DNA from: Propionibacteriaceae bacterium
GTDB lineage: Bacteria; Actinomycetota; Actinomycetes; Propionibacteriales; Propionibacteriaceae
Reading direction: 5' to 3'
Assembly (NCBI GenBank): GCA_031262845.1
Contig: JAISGZ010000009.1
Span: 1-15,570 of the forward strand
DNA: 15,570 nucleotides
How positions within the stretch are numbered: the first letter of the stretch is position 1; each line of letters begins with the position of its first letter. Position numbers and translations under genes: made by a program. This document shows positions 6,343 through 12,900 of this stretch, in pieces. Under the pieces are notes generated by a model. It worked only from the letters and a program-made list of their open reading frames with translations. It did not search any database and was not told where the DNA came from.

Positions 6343-6441
6343 ACGGTTGATCAGACGTTGAAACAGTCAAACGGTTGATCAGGCATGGAACAGTCAGACG
6401 TTGGCATTACCAGACGGTTGAGCTGTCAGCTGTTTGATCAG
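6343..6441. repeat. Degenerate ~28-bp repeats between aroQ and DUF3039
   Basis: Units beginning ACGGTTGA start at 6343, 6371 and 6414 (28, 27 and 28 bp). The first two share ACGGTTGATCAG and a closing AACAGTCA; the third keeps ACGGTTGA and ends TTTGATCAG. A shorter partial unit (ACGTTGG, 6398) lies between, and ACGGCTGG (6442) runs on to the aroQ stop. The 191-bp gap 6263-6453 is largely this material. There are no unique equal-length spacers, so it is not a CRISPR array. Confidence 0.65.
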
Positions 6442-6453
6442 ACGGCTGGACGG

Positions 6454-6897
6454 TCAGACCGTGGCCGCGATGTGAGCCAAGGCCAAGTCGTAGCCACCCA
6501 GGCCGAGCCCGCTGATCGTGCCTTCGGCGACCGCCGAGATGACGCTGTGGTGGCGGAACTGGTCGCGGGCTTGGATGTTGCTGATGTGGACCTCGATCAC
6601 CTGGCGAACTTCACGGCAGGCGTCAGCGATGGCGTAGGAGTAGTGCGACCAGGCGCCGGGATTGAGGATGACGGCGGCTGAACGGTCGGCCGCTTCGTGT
6701 AGCCACTGGACCAGTTCAGCCTCGTCGTCGGTTTGGCGAACTTCCACCGCCAGCGCCAGGTTGGCGCCCGTCTCGACCAGGTGCTGGGCTAAGTCGGCGT
6801 GACTAGTACGACCGTAAATCGCCGGCTCACGTCGGCCCAAGCGGCCCAAGTTGACGCCATTGAGGACCAGGACCACGGGATCGGTTGCGTCAGCCAT
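6454..6897 (-). CDS. aroQ: Type II 3-dehydroquinate dehydratase
   Basis: A 147-residue enzyme converting 3-dehydroquinate to 3-dehydroshikimate in the shikimate pathway; the family forms dodecamers in the cytoplasm. Motifs: LVLNGVNLGRLGRREPAIYG (11-29; Arg22/Arg23 of the active-site loop, catalytic Tyr28), ILNPGAWSHYS (77-87; Asn79, His85) and EVHISNIQARDQFRHHS (102-118; His104, Arg111). The ATG at 6897 is chosen over an in-frame upstream start because AGAGGAG lies 8 nt before it and the family starts there. It begins 11 nt after the stop of the CDF transporter gene, so the two are probably co-transcribed. Confidence 0.96.
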   Translation of the reverse strand: MADATDPVVLVLNGVNLGRLGRREPAIYGRTSHADLAQHLVETGANLALAVEVRQTDDEAELVQWLHEAADRSAAVILNPGAWSHYSYAIADACREVRQVIEVHISNIQARDQFRHHSVISAVAEGTISGLGLGGYDLALAHIAATV

Positions 6898-6908
6898 GAC
6901 AGACTCCT

Positions 6909-7874
6909 CTATTTCTCGCTGACCAGTTCGGCCTTGTCCTCGTCCCGCCACACGTCGGGCTCCAAGAACATCGGCCCGACCTGGGGTTCGGCCGCTCGGA
7001 CGCGGGCTTCGGCGGCATCAATGGCGGCCGCCACAGTCGCCGAGTCGAGGTCCGGCGCCACCGCCACCTTAGCCGCCACCAGAATCGTTTCCGGGCCGAT
7101 GTGGATGGTCTTGAGGTAGATCAGCCGCTCCAGCGCCGGATCGCTGGTCAGGGCTTGGCTGATCCGCTGTTCGGCCTCGGGCCGGGCCGATTCGCCGACC
7201 AGCAACGACTTGATCTCAATCGCCACGATGATGGCCACGGCCACCAAGAGCACGCCGATCAAACCGGAGGCGATGACATCCCAGTAGCCGTTGTGGGTCA
7301 GCAGGGTCAAGCTGACGCCAGCCATAGCGAACACCAGACCGGTCAGAGCGGCGATATCTTCCAACAGGATGACGGGCAGTTCCGGCGCCCGTGAACTGCG
7401 CACGAACTGGACCAGGCTGTCCGAGCCCTTGACGGCTTTGATCTCACGCAACGCGGTTCGCAAACTGAAGCTCTCGGCCACGATGCCGAAGCCCAGGACC
7501 GCGATCGGCACCCACCACCAGGCCGACTCCAGCAACTCGTTCGGATGTCCTTCGGCGACTTCCTGGAACTTGTGCCAGGCCTCGTACAGAGCGAACAGGC
7601 CACCCATGGAGAACAGGATGATGGCGACCAGGAAGGCGCTGATGTAACGGTCACGACCGAAACCGAAGGGGTGTTGCGCGGTCGCCGGGCGTCGGGAAGC
7701 TTTGCCCCCGATCAGCATGAGAATCTGATTGGCCGAGTCGGCCGCCGAGTGGATCGCCTCGGCCAGCAGCGAGGCCGCCCCGGTTAAGAGCCAAGCGCCA
7801 AACTTGGCCGCCGCAATCGCTACATTGGCACCCATCGCCGCAGCGATGGCCTTCGTTCCCCCATGATGACTCAC
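6909..7874 (-). CDS. Cation diffusion facilitator (CDF) family metal transporter
   Basis: A 321-residue integral membrane protein that would export divalent metal (often Zn(II)) in exchange for protons. From GTG 7874: TM1 about residues 8-33, TM2 with His42 and Asp46 (AEAIHSAADSANQ), the GGKASRRPATAQHPFGFGRDRY loop in two parts (56-66 and 67-77) typical of the ZnT9-like branch, TM3 about 79-98, TM4 about 118-135, TM5 with Glu172/Asp173 (ILLEDIAALTGLVFAM), TM6 about 196-216, and a C-terminal ferredoxin-like dimer domain (about 230-300). The upstream open frame to 8261 is antisense to the SIS gene tail and has no family similarity, so it is excluded. The exact metal cannot be told from sequence. 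Confidence 0.93.
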   Translation of the reverse strand: MSHHGGTKAIAAAMGANVAIAAAKFGAWLLTGAASLLAEAIHSAADSANQILMLIGGKASRRPATAQHPFGFGRDRYISAFLVAIILFSMGGLFALYEAWHKFQEVAEGHPNELLESAWWWVPIAVLGFGIVAESFSLRTALREIKAVKGSDSLVQFVRSSRAPELPVILLEDIAALTGLVFAMAGVSLTLLTHNGYWDVIASGLIGVLLVAVAIIVAIEIKSLLVGESARPEAEQRISQALTSDPALERLIYLKTIHIGPETILVAAKVAVAPDLDSATVAAAIDAAEARVRAAEPQVGPMFLEPDVWRDEDKAELVSEK

Positions 7875-8073
7875 GGGCTCATTGTGCCCTAAGCGACCGG
7901 GCGGCGGCACTCTTCGACCGGTCAGATGAACATTGGCCGAGGTTGTCGGCGGCCGTGTCCAGCCGGGCCTATAAACGAGGGTTGAGGACGTTGGCAGTCT
8001 CATCCAACCGGTCCGGCAAGCACCGGCCAAGGCCGTCGGCGGCCAACCACCGGCACCACCTACGGCCAGCCGC
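7875..8073. other. 199-bp gap between SIS gene and CDF gene
   Basis: It contains a GC hairpin GGCCG-tcgg-CGGCC (8031-8044), about 30 nt past the SIS-gene stop, and a weak -10-like CACAAT (minus strand, 7881-7886) 6 nt before the CDF GTG. The open frames through it do not resemble any known protein. The gap suggests the CDF gene can be transcribed on its own. Confidence 0.5.
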
Positions 8074-9090
8074 TCAAACCAAGGGTCGCAAACCCAAACC
8101 GAGGAAAGCGGTGGCGAACAAACCGTGCTGCAGTAGACCGGCGTAGCGCTCGACCGGCGAACCCTGGTCGTAACGCAGGCGGGCCAGGCGAATCCCGCGC
8201 GACTCAGCCAGTTGTTCCAACTCCCGCTGTTGATCGTCAACCCGCTGGTCGGCGGCCGCATCGTCCAAGGTCACCAGGCAATAGGCCGAGCCGACGGTGG
8301 GACTGAGGAAGGGATCGGCGAACGGGTCGACTCGTTGGGCACCGCTCAAGACCGGCCGCAATTCGGTGGCGTCAGCGGCCAGCGCCAACCGCTGGCTGAC
8401 TTGGCGAATCGACTCGGCCAAGCGGCGCGCCACCCGGGCCGACAGGACTGTGCCGCCCCACAACAGCGGGCTGGTATCGGCCAAGCAGACGGCCATCTCT
8501 TTGGCCGGGTTCTGGCCCAGTGGTTGGTGTGGTGAACAGGCTTCGGCTACCCGGTCGAGGCCATCGGCCACCAACTGGGGCTGGACGGCCGGCGCCAACC
8601 CCAGCTGTTCGAGGCCGCAGAGGGCGATGGTGGCGTTGACGAAGGGATCGCTGGCGCCTGTGACGACGTGGGCCAGGGACCGGTCGCCGACGAATTCCGC
8701 CAGCACTTGGCGTTGGGGTGTGATCGCAAACACGACCGCACCGCGGCGGTTGGCTTCCCGGACCGACTGCTCGGTCGCCTCGGCTTCACCACCCACCACC
8801 ACGACCAGGTCCAACGGCCCGACCCAGGCCGGCAAGTTGGGGCGCGGCCAGGCCACCACCGCCACTGGGCAGGTCGGCTCGACGACAGCCCTGATCAGGC
8901 GGGCCTCGGGCCCCAGCGCGATCACCGAGCGAGGCCGGAAAGCCTCCGCTACCCGGTCCAAGTTGTCCCAGTCGGCCAAGTCCACGGCTTGGCGCAAACT
9001 GGCGCCCGTCATCGCCAGCGACCGGAGCCGGTCGCCGTGTTGGACCAACAGGTCGAGATCGTCCAGCCGGCTATCGTCAAATTCCCACAT
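8074..9090 (-). CDS. SIS-fold protein (TobH-like / phosphosugar isomerase-related)
   Basis: A 338-residue soluble protein. Position next to manB and the Trm112-like gene matches the actinobacterial SIS-domain protein encoded between manB and manA in mycobacteria. Visible features: a first alpha/beta repeat (SVIALGPEARL, about 55-65; LDLVVVVGGEAEATEQSVREAN, about 93-114, with an acidic/Gly turn in place of the usual 'vS.SG.t.e'), a second domain from about 180 (NPAKEMAVCLADTSPLLWGG, ADATELRPVL) and a C-terminal hydrophobic helix. The key Ser/Thr of active phosphosugar isomerases are not obvious, so it may bind rather than isomerise. No manA follows here; the CDF gene does. ATG 9090 has no Shine-Dalgarno sequence; GATTAT lies 5 nt upstream. 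Confidence 0.75.
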   Translation of the reverse strand: MWEFDDSRLDDLDLLVQHGDRLRSLAMTGASLRQAVDLADWDNLDRVAEAFRPRSVIALGPEARLIRAVVEPTCPVAVVAWPRPNLPAWVGPLDLVVVVGGEAEATEQSVREANRRGAVVFAITPQRQVLAEFVGDRSLAHVVTGASDPFVNATIALCGLEQLGLAPAVQPQLVADGLDRVAEACSPHQPLGQNPAKEMAVCLADTSPLLWGGTVLSARVARRLAESIRQVSQRLALAADATELRPVLSGAQRVDPFADPFLSPTVGSAYCLVTLDDAAADQRVDDQQRELEQLAESRGIRLARLRYDQGSPVERYAGLLQHGLFATAFLGLGLRPLV

Positions 9091-9148
9091 CGTGGATAAT
9101 CATCACGGCTACCCGCTCAATCAGTCAATCGGCCGGCACTCAATCAGT

Positions 9149-9406
9149 TCAGTCAGCCAATGGGCTGGCCGCCAAAGCCTCGGTCACCGAGTCAGCCACG
9201 GGATAGGCCGAGGCCAAGTTTTCGGTCCGGGTCGAGCGGGCGGCTTCGACCAACATGACGGGGATATCGTCCTTGATCGGATAGGCCAAACCGCAGGTCA
9301 AGCCGACACAGACGACCTCGCCCGCGTCGTAGTCGATCGAGACGTTGGCGTGACACTGGGGGCAAGCCAGGATGTCAAGGATGTCGGGATCCAGTTGGAC
9401 TGTCAT
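9149..9406 (-). CDS. Trm112-like (UPF0434/YcaR) zinc-ribbon protein
   Basis: An 85-residue protein of the Trm112 family, small zinc-ribbon proteins that act as partners of methyltransferases in eukaryotes and archaea; the bacterial role is poorly defined. Signature: LDPDILDILACPQCHANV (5-22, first CxxC), VVCVGLTCGLAYPIKDDIPV (31-50, second Cys pair and the 'YPI.D.IPVML' end). The C-terminal 30 residues are a variable tail. It starts 19 nt after manB with a GGAGA ribosome binding site, so it is probably co-transcribed with manB. Between its stop and the SIS gene a 10-bp direct repeat CTCAATCAGT occurs twice (9116 and 9139). Confidence 0.9.
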   Translation of the reverse strand: MTVQLDPDILDILACPQCHANVSIDYDAGEVVCVGLTCGLAYPIKDDIPVMLVEAARSTRTENLASAYPVADSVTEALAASPLAD

Positions 9407-9425
9407 GGTCTATCTCCGACTCTAT

Positions 9426-10793
9426 TTAGGCGGCCCGGACGAGGCCGAGAACGTCGTCACGGATGGCTGTCATCTGATCTAGGTCGGCCGCTTCGACATT
9501 AAGTCGCAGCAGCGGTTCGGTATTCGAGGGCCGCAAGTTGAACCACCAGCCGGACCCCACAATTTTGACACCATCACCCCACTGGACCTGACCCCGGTCA
9601 GCGAAAGCCGCCGCCACCTTGGTCATCGTGGCCTGAGGATCGGTCACGGTCGAGTTGATCTCGCCGGAAGCAGACCCGCCAGAGTAAGCCGCCGCCAAGT
9701 CGGACAATACCCGGTCCGAGCGGCCCAGTTGAGCCAGTACGTGAAGGGCCGCCAGCATCCCGGTATCGGCCCCCCAGAAGTCCCGGAAGTAGTAGTGGGC
9801 CGAGTGTTCACCCCCGAAAATGGCCTGGTGTTCGGCCATCGCGGCTTTGACGTAGGTGTGTCCGACCTGGGACTCGACGACCCGGCCCCCGAGCTGGGCG
9901 ACGGTCTGGCGGACGATATCCGAGGTGACGGTGTTGACGACGATCACCCCGCCCGGTTCACGGGCCAACTCCGAGGCCGCGATCAGGGCCGTGATGGTTG
10001 ACGGATTGACCGTTTGGCCTTGTTCGTCGATGACGAAACAGCGGTCGGCGTCACCGTCGAAGACCAGCGCCACATCGGCCCCGGTACGTTTGACGGCGGC
10101 TTGGGCGTCAAACAGATTCTCCGGCACCAAGGGATTGGGCTGATGGTTCGGGAACGAGCCGTCCAAGTCCATGAACAAGCCGATCACTTCGACGTTCAAG
10201 GGCTCCAAGACGGCCGGGGCGGTGTGACCGGCCATGCCGTTGCCGGCGTCAACCACGACCTTGAGCCGCCGCCAGCCTTCGAGTGGCACCAAGCGGTGGA
10301 GATAGGCCGCGTAGTCGGGTAAGACATCTTGTTCCCGGACCGTACCCGGCTGCGGGCTCGGCGCCGGTTGGGTCGAGGGCGCGGCATCGTAACGCTGCGC
10401 CAACTGGGCCAAATCGACCAACCACTGGGGGCTGACCGGCTGAGCTTGGCGACGGCAGAACTTGACCCCGTTGTAGGCGGCCGGATTATGGCTGGCCGTG
10501 AACTGAACGCCGGGTAAGTCCAACCAGCCTGAAGCGAACCACAACTGATCGGTTGAGGCCAGCCCGATCAGAACGACATTAACCCCCTGGGATGTCACCC
10601 CGGCGATGAAAGCCTGTCCCAGCTCAACCCCCGACTGGCGCATATCCCGGCCCACCACGACCGTCTCCCCAGCCCCCAACAACTGGCCATAGGCCACCCC
10701 GAGAGCCCGCGCCCCAGCCTCATCCCACTGCGGCGACGGCCCGGCCACCAGACCCCGGATGTCGTTGGCCTTAAAAATCTCGTCTTTCAACAC
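9426..10793 (-). CDS. manB: Phosphomannomutase / phosphoglucomutase (alpha-D-phosphohexomutase)
   Basis: A 455-residue cytoplasmic enzyme interconverting mannose-6-phosphate and mannose-1-phosphate, feeding GDP-mannose synthesis. Four domain signatures are present: phosphoserine loop FTASHNPAAYNGVKF (Ser101), metal loop FDGDADRC (Asp246, Asp248, Asp250), sugar loop GGEHSAHYYFRD, and the C-terminal phosphate loop RPSNTEPLLRLNVE. The N-terminus IFKANDIRG matches the family opening. GTG 10793 is chosen because the family begins at 'LKDEIFKANDIRG'; a TTG 18 nt further up is possible. TAGGCT lies 7 nt before this GTG with no Shine-Dalgarno sequence. The synteny favours ManB over a dedicated phosphoglucomutase. 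Confidence 0.92.
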   Translation of the reverse strand: MLKDEIFKANDIRGLVAGPSPQWDEAGARALGVAYGQLLGAGETVVVGRDMRQSGVELGQAFIAGVTSQGVNVVLIGLASTDQLWFASGWLDLPGVQFTASHNPAAYNGVKFCRRQAQPVSPQWLVDLAQLAQRYDAAPSTQPAPSPQPGTVREQDVLPDYAAYLHRLVPLEGWRRLKVVVDAGNGMAGHTAPAVLEPLNVEVIGLFMDLDGSFPNHQPNPLVPENLFDAQAAVKRTGADVALVFDGDADRCFVIDEQGQTVNPSTITALIAASELAREPGGVIVVNTVTSDIVRQTVAQLGGRVVESQVGHTYVKAAMAEHQAIFGGEHSAHYYFRDFWGADTGMLAALHVLAQLGRSDRVLSDLAAAYSGGSASGEINSTVTDPQATMTKVAAAFADRGQVQWGDGVKIVGSGWWFNLRPSNTEPLLRLNVEAADLDQMTAIRDDVLGLVRAA

Positions 10794-10800
10794 GGGGGCC

Positions 10801-10806
10801 AGCCTA
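10801..10806 (-). promoter_or_regulatory. Candidate leaderless -10 element of manB
   Basis: TAGGCT on the minus strand, 7 nt before the chosen manB GTG, with no ribosome binding site in between. No clear -35 element. This supports GTG 10793 as the start. Confidence 0.4.
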
Positions 10807-10816
10807 ACCAACCGGC

Positions 10817-10831
10817 GCCGCCGATGGCGGC
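10817..10831. repeat. Perfect hairpin GCCGCC-gat-GGCGGC in manB/RDD gap
   Basis: A 6-bp perfect stem with a 3-nt loop, 24 nt upstream of the manB start on the minus strand. It may affect promoter access or be a chance feature of GC-rich DNA. Confidence 0.35.
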
Positions 10832-10890
10832 CATGAACGGCGGCGGCGTCGGCGGTCTTAGCTCAGAATTCAGGTTTCGGCTGGAGGTTT

Positions 10891-10912
10891 TTGACCGCCG
10901 GAACGCTTCCGG
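10891..10912 (+). promoter_or_regulatory. TTGACC and 15-bp palindrome upstream of RDD gene
   Basis: TTGACC (10891-10896, -35-like) is followed almost at once by the perfect inverted repeat CCGGAA-cgc-TTCCGG (10898-10912). A matching -10 at 17-18 bp is not obvious. The palindrome sits where a repressor would block the RDD promoter; this is inference. Confidence 0.4.
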
Positions 10913-10939
10913 TCGACCAGATACGGCAAACTAGCCCCC

Positions 10940-11854
10940 GTGACTGCGGAAACGTTGCCCGTGCGGGGCTGGTACGACGACCCCGCCGACCCAGCGCGGG
11001 AACGCTACTGGAATGGCCGCGGCTGGACCCAGCGAGTCCGGCGTAAAGCCGAAGCCATTCGGCGGCCGCACCCGGTTCCCGTCACTCCTCAAGTTCCCGG
11101 CCCCGCGCCGTTGCCGGCTGCCTCGCCCGAATCAGCAGCCCCAGTGGCCCCAGTGGGAGCACCGGGAGCACCGGCCGTCACCAACCCGGCTTCGAACGTC
11201 GCCCCCACCACGGCTCTGGCCTACCCTGCCCTGTCCCCGGTGGCGACCGTCACCAGCGTGCCGCTGGCCAGTTGGGGCCGGCGGGTCGGTGGCTGTGTCA
11301 TCGACTACTTCATCATCGCCGCCCTGGTGACGCTCAGCCTGATCGTGGTACCCGGTCTCGGCGACCGATTGATCGAACAATCCCGGACCTGGATCAGCGC
11401 CGCGCTGGAAGCCAGCCTGGCCGGTTCGACCGACCCCGTGCCCCTACCAGCCGGGTTGACCAGTCTGATGCAACAAATCGTGCTCCTGCGGGCTGGCTTG
11501 GTCTTGGTCTACTCGATCGCCTTCCTCGGCACCTGGGGCGCCACCCCCGGCATGCGGCTGGTCGGTCTGCGCGTCATCCCGGCGCCGCCGGCCGAACGGG
11601 TCGCCGCCACGGTGCCGAAAACCGTGTCGGCGGAGGTCGCCAGCCAGCCTCTGCCGTGGAACCGGACGATCTGGCGGTCGTTGGCTTGGGTGATGCTCGA
11701 CACCGGCCTGTCGATCTTCGCGTTCCTTCAGATTTTCTCGCTGCTCATGCCGCTGTGGCATCCCCGTCGGCAGACGATCCACGACCTGATCGGTCAAACC
11801 CTCGTCATCCACACCCGGACTCCGGCTCAGCCGCGCTCAGAGAAGGCGTCTTAG
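10940..11854 (+). CDS. DUF2510-RDD family membrane protein
   Basis: A 304-residue membrane protein of unknown role. Residues 8-34 are a DUF2510 motif (VRGWYDDPADPARERYWNGRGWTQRV, given here as two parts 8-20 and 21-33), a short Trp-rich module common at actinobacterial membrane-protein N-termini. A Pro/Ala/Val-rich linker follows (about 42-108). The RDD domain runs from about 110: Arg114-Arg115 then GGCVIDYFI (first membrane segment about 117-137), a second segment about 182-200 (VLVYSIAFLGTWG) with TPGMRLVGLRV, a third about 246-270, and the closing QTIHDLIGQTLVI. The start is GTG 10940; the upstream TAGCCCCC lacks a Shine-Dalgarno sequence. Its stop directly abuts the stop of the convergent GNAT gene with no spacer. 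Confidence 0.88.
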   Translation: MTAETLPVRGWYDDPADPARERYWNGRGWTQRVRRKAEAIRRPHPVPVTPQVPGPAPLPAASPESAAPVAPVGAPGAPAVTNPASNVAPTTALAYPALSPVATVTSVPLASWGRRVGGCVIDYFIIAALVTLSLIVVPGLGDRLIEQSRTWISAALEASLAGSTDPVPLPAGLTSLMQQIVLLRAGLVLVYSIAFLGTWGATPGMRLVGLRVIPAPPAERVAATVPKTVSAEVASQPLPWNRTIWRSLAWVMLDTGLSIFAFLQIFSLLMPLWHPRRQTIHDLIGQTLVIHTRTPAQPRSEKAS

Positions 11855-12688
11855 TCAGTACAAGACGGTGGCGAACTGATTGAGCGGGCTCAGGCCGAGG
11901 CGGCGATAGAGGTGAAGGGCCGGCTGGTTGTAGTCGTTGACGTACAAACTGACGACTGGCCAGCGTTGACGGCACCAACGCACGACCGCCGCCAACGCCG
12001 CCAGCGATCGCCCCTGACCGCGTAATTCTGGGCTCAACCAGACGCCACCAAGTTGGCAGACGGTTCCAGAAGCGGCCGCGACATCGGCTTTGAAGACGAT
12101 CCGGTGGCCATCCCACCAACCAAAAGCCCGGCCGGTCCGAATCAGCTCGTCGACGTGACGGCGGTAACCGCCAGTCGGTTCAACCGGGGTCAGCCCGATC
12201 TCCTCGGTGTACATCGCGACCGAGGCGGCGTAGTAGGAATCAGCCCAAGCCGGTTGGACGGGCACCACCGCCGGGTTGACGGGACTGGCCGGATCGTGGT
12301 CGAGCGCTAAAACCAGTTGATGGCCGCGCAAATCCCGGGTGACGCGCCACGTCTGGGGCCAGCGCCGGGACAACTCCGACCACAGGTCCAGCGTCGAAGG
12401 CCGCAGGCCGACAATCGACCCGGCCCGGCGGACCTTACCGAGCCAGTCGGCGAAAGCCGGAATTGCCACCGGTTCGGTTTCGACCGGGTTGAGGCTGGTC
12501 GAAGAACTCAACAGCCCGATCAGATGGCGGCCTTCAAAAGCCCCGACGATGTCGTGGCCGAGTAAGGCCGGTTCCAAGCCCGACTGGCTGATTTTGCCCC
12601 GGATACTGACGTTTTCCACGGGATGACGGGTCGACAAACGCCAGGCTTCGGTGAAGTCCCGCGGCCCCAGCGTGCGCACCGTGATCAT
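11855..12688 (-). CDS. DUF4081/GNAT family N-acetyltransferase
   Basis: A 277-residue protein with an N-terminal DUF4081-like region (about 1-120) and a C-terminal GNAT acetyltransferase domain (about 140-277). The acetyl-CoA motif is QLGGVWLSPELRGQGRSLAA (212-231, with RGQGRS at 223-228), and the later GNAT helix motif is YVNDYNQPALHLYRRLGL (249-266). The substrate is unknown. The gene lies downstream of ispG, the same order as in mycobacteria (dxr, rip1, ispG, GNAT). ATG 12688 is preceded 6 nt upstream by TATCCT and not by a Shine-Dalgarno sequence, so it may have its own leaderless promoter. Confidence 0.9.
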   Translation of the reverse strand: MITVRTLGPRDFTEAWRLSTRHPVENVSIRGKISQSGLEPALLGHDIVGAFEGRHLIGLLSSSTSLNPVETEPVAIPAFADWLGKVRRAGSIVGLRPSTLDLWSELSRRWPQTWRVTRDLRGHQLVLALDHDPASPVNPAVVPVQPAWADSYYAASVAMYTEEIGLTPVEPTGGYRRHVDELIRTGRAFGWWDGHRIVFKADVAAASGTVCQLGGVWLSPELRGQGRSLAALAAVVRWCRQRWPVVSLYVNDYNQPALHLYRRLGLSPLNQFATVLY

Positions 12689-12694
12689 GAGGCC

Positions 12695-12700
12695 AGGATA
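12695..12700 (-). promoter_or_regulatory. Candidate leaderless -10 element of GNAT gene
   Basis: TATCCT on the minus strand followed by 6 nt (GGCCTC) and the ATG. No Shine-Dalgarno sequence; no clear -35 element. Confidence 0.45.
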
Positions 12701-12822
12701 CGTCCCCGGCCCCAGTCATCGCTGAGCCACTCGGGATAAGGTCGTTTCAAGTCCTCATCCCGGTTCTGGCTGCTACCTGACCAGCCTCTCAAGGGCAATT
12801 CGGGCAGTCCCGGCCACGGCCT

Positions 12823-12900
12823 TGAGTCAACCCGTCCTGAGTCGAGCGGGCTGACTCACCCGAGAAGATTTCTTAAGAGAAGCCGAGTCAACCGGACTCA
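12823..12900 (-). terminator. GAGTC/GACTC hairpin cluster after ispG
   Basis: Five GAGTC/GACTC words lie within 77 bp (12824, 12839, 12853, 12885, 12895). GAGTC-aaccg-GACTC (12885-12899) forms a hairpin overlapping the ispG stop codon, and TGAGTCA (12823-12829) can pair with TGACTCA (12852-12858). Downstream of the first hairpin on the minus strand is a pyrimidine-rich CTTCTCTTAAG, a weak terminator tail. The rest of the 209-bp gap (12689-12897) shows no gene. Confidence 0.4.

Noticed and set aside
6263..6370. 36-residue N-terminal extension of DUF3039 from a TTG start
   Set aside because: It requires a TTG start and starts within degenerate repeat DNA; the family is normally shorter and GTG 6262 gives a typical length.
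6343..6457. Repeat cluster considered as a CRISPR array
   Set aside because: The repeats are degenerate and directly abut; there are no unique spacers of even length and no cas gene is nearby.
7875..8261. N-terminal extension of the CDF transporter up to 8261
   Set aside because: The extension is antisense to the end of the SIS gene, lacks any family similarity, and the family-like N-terminus begins at GTG 7874.
8297..9502. Long plus-strand open frame (401 codons) across the SIS and Trm112-like genes
   Set aside because: It is antisense to two recognisable genes and crosses their intergenic gap; the translation is Arg/Ser/Thr-rich, typical of a shadow frame in high-GC DNA.
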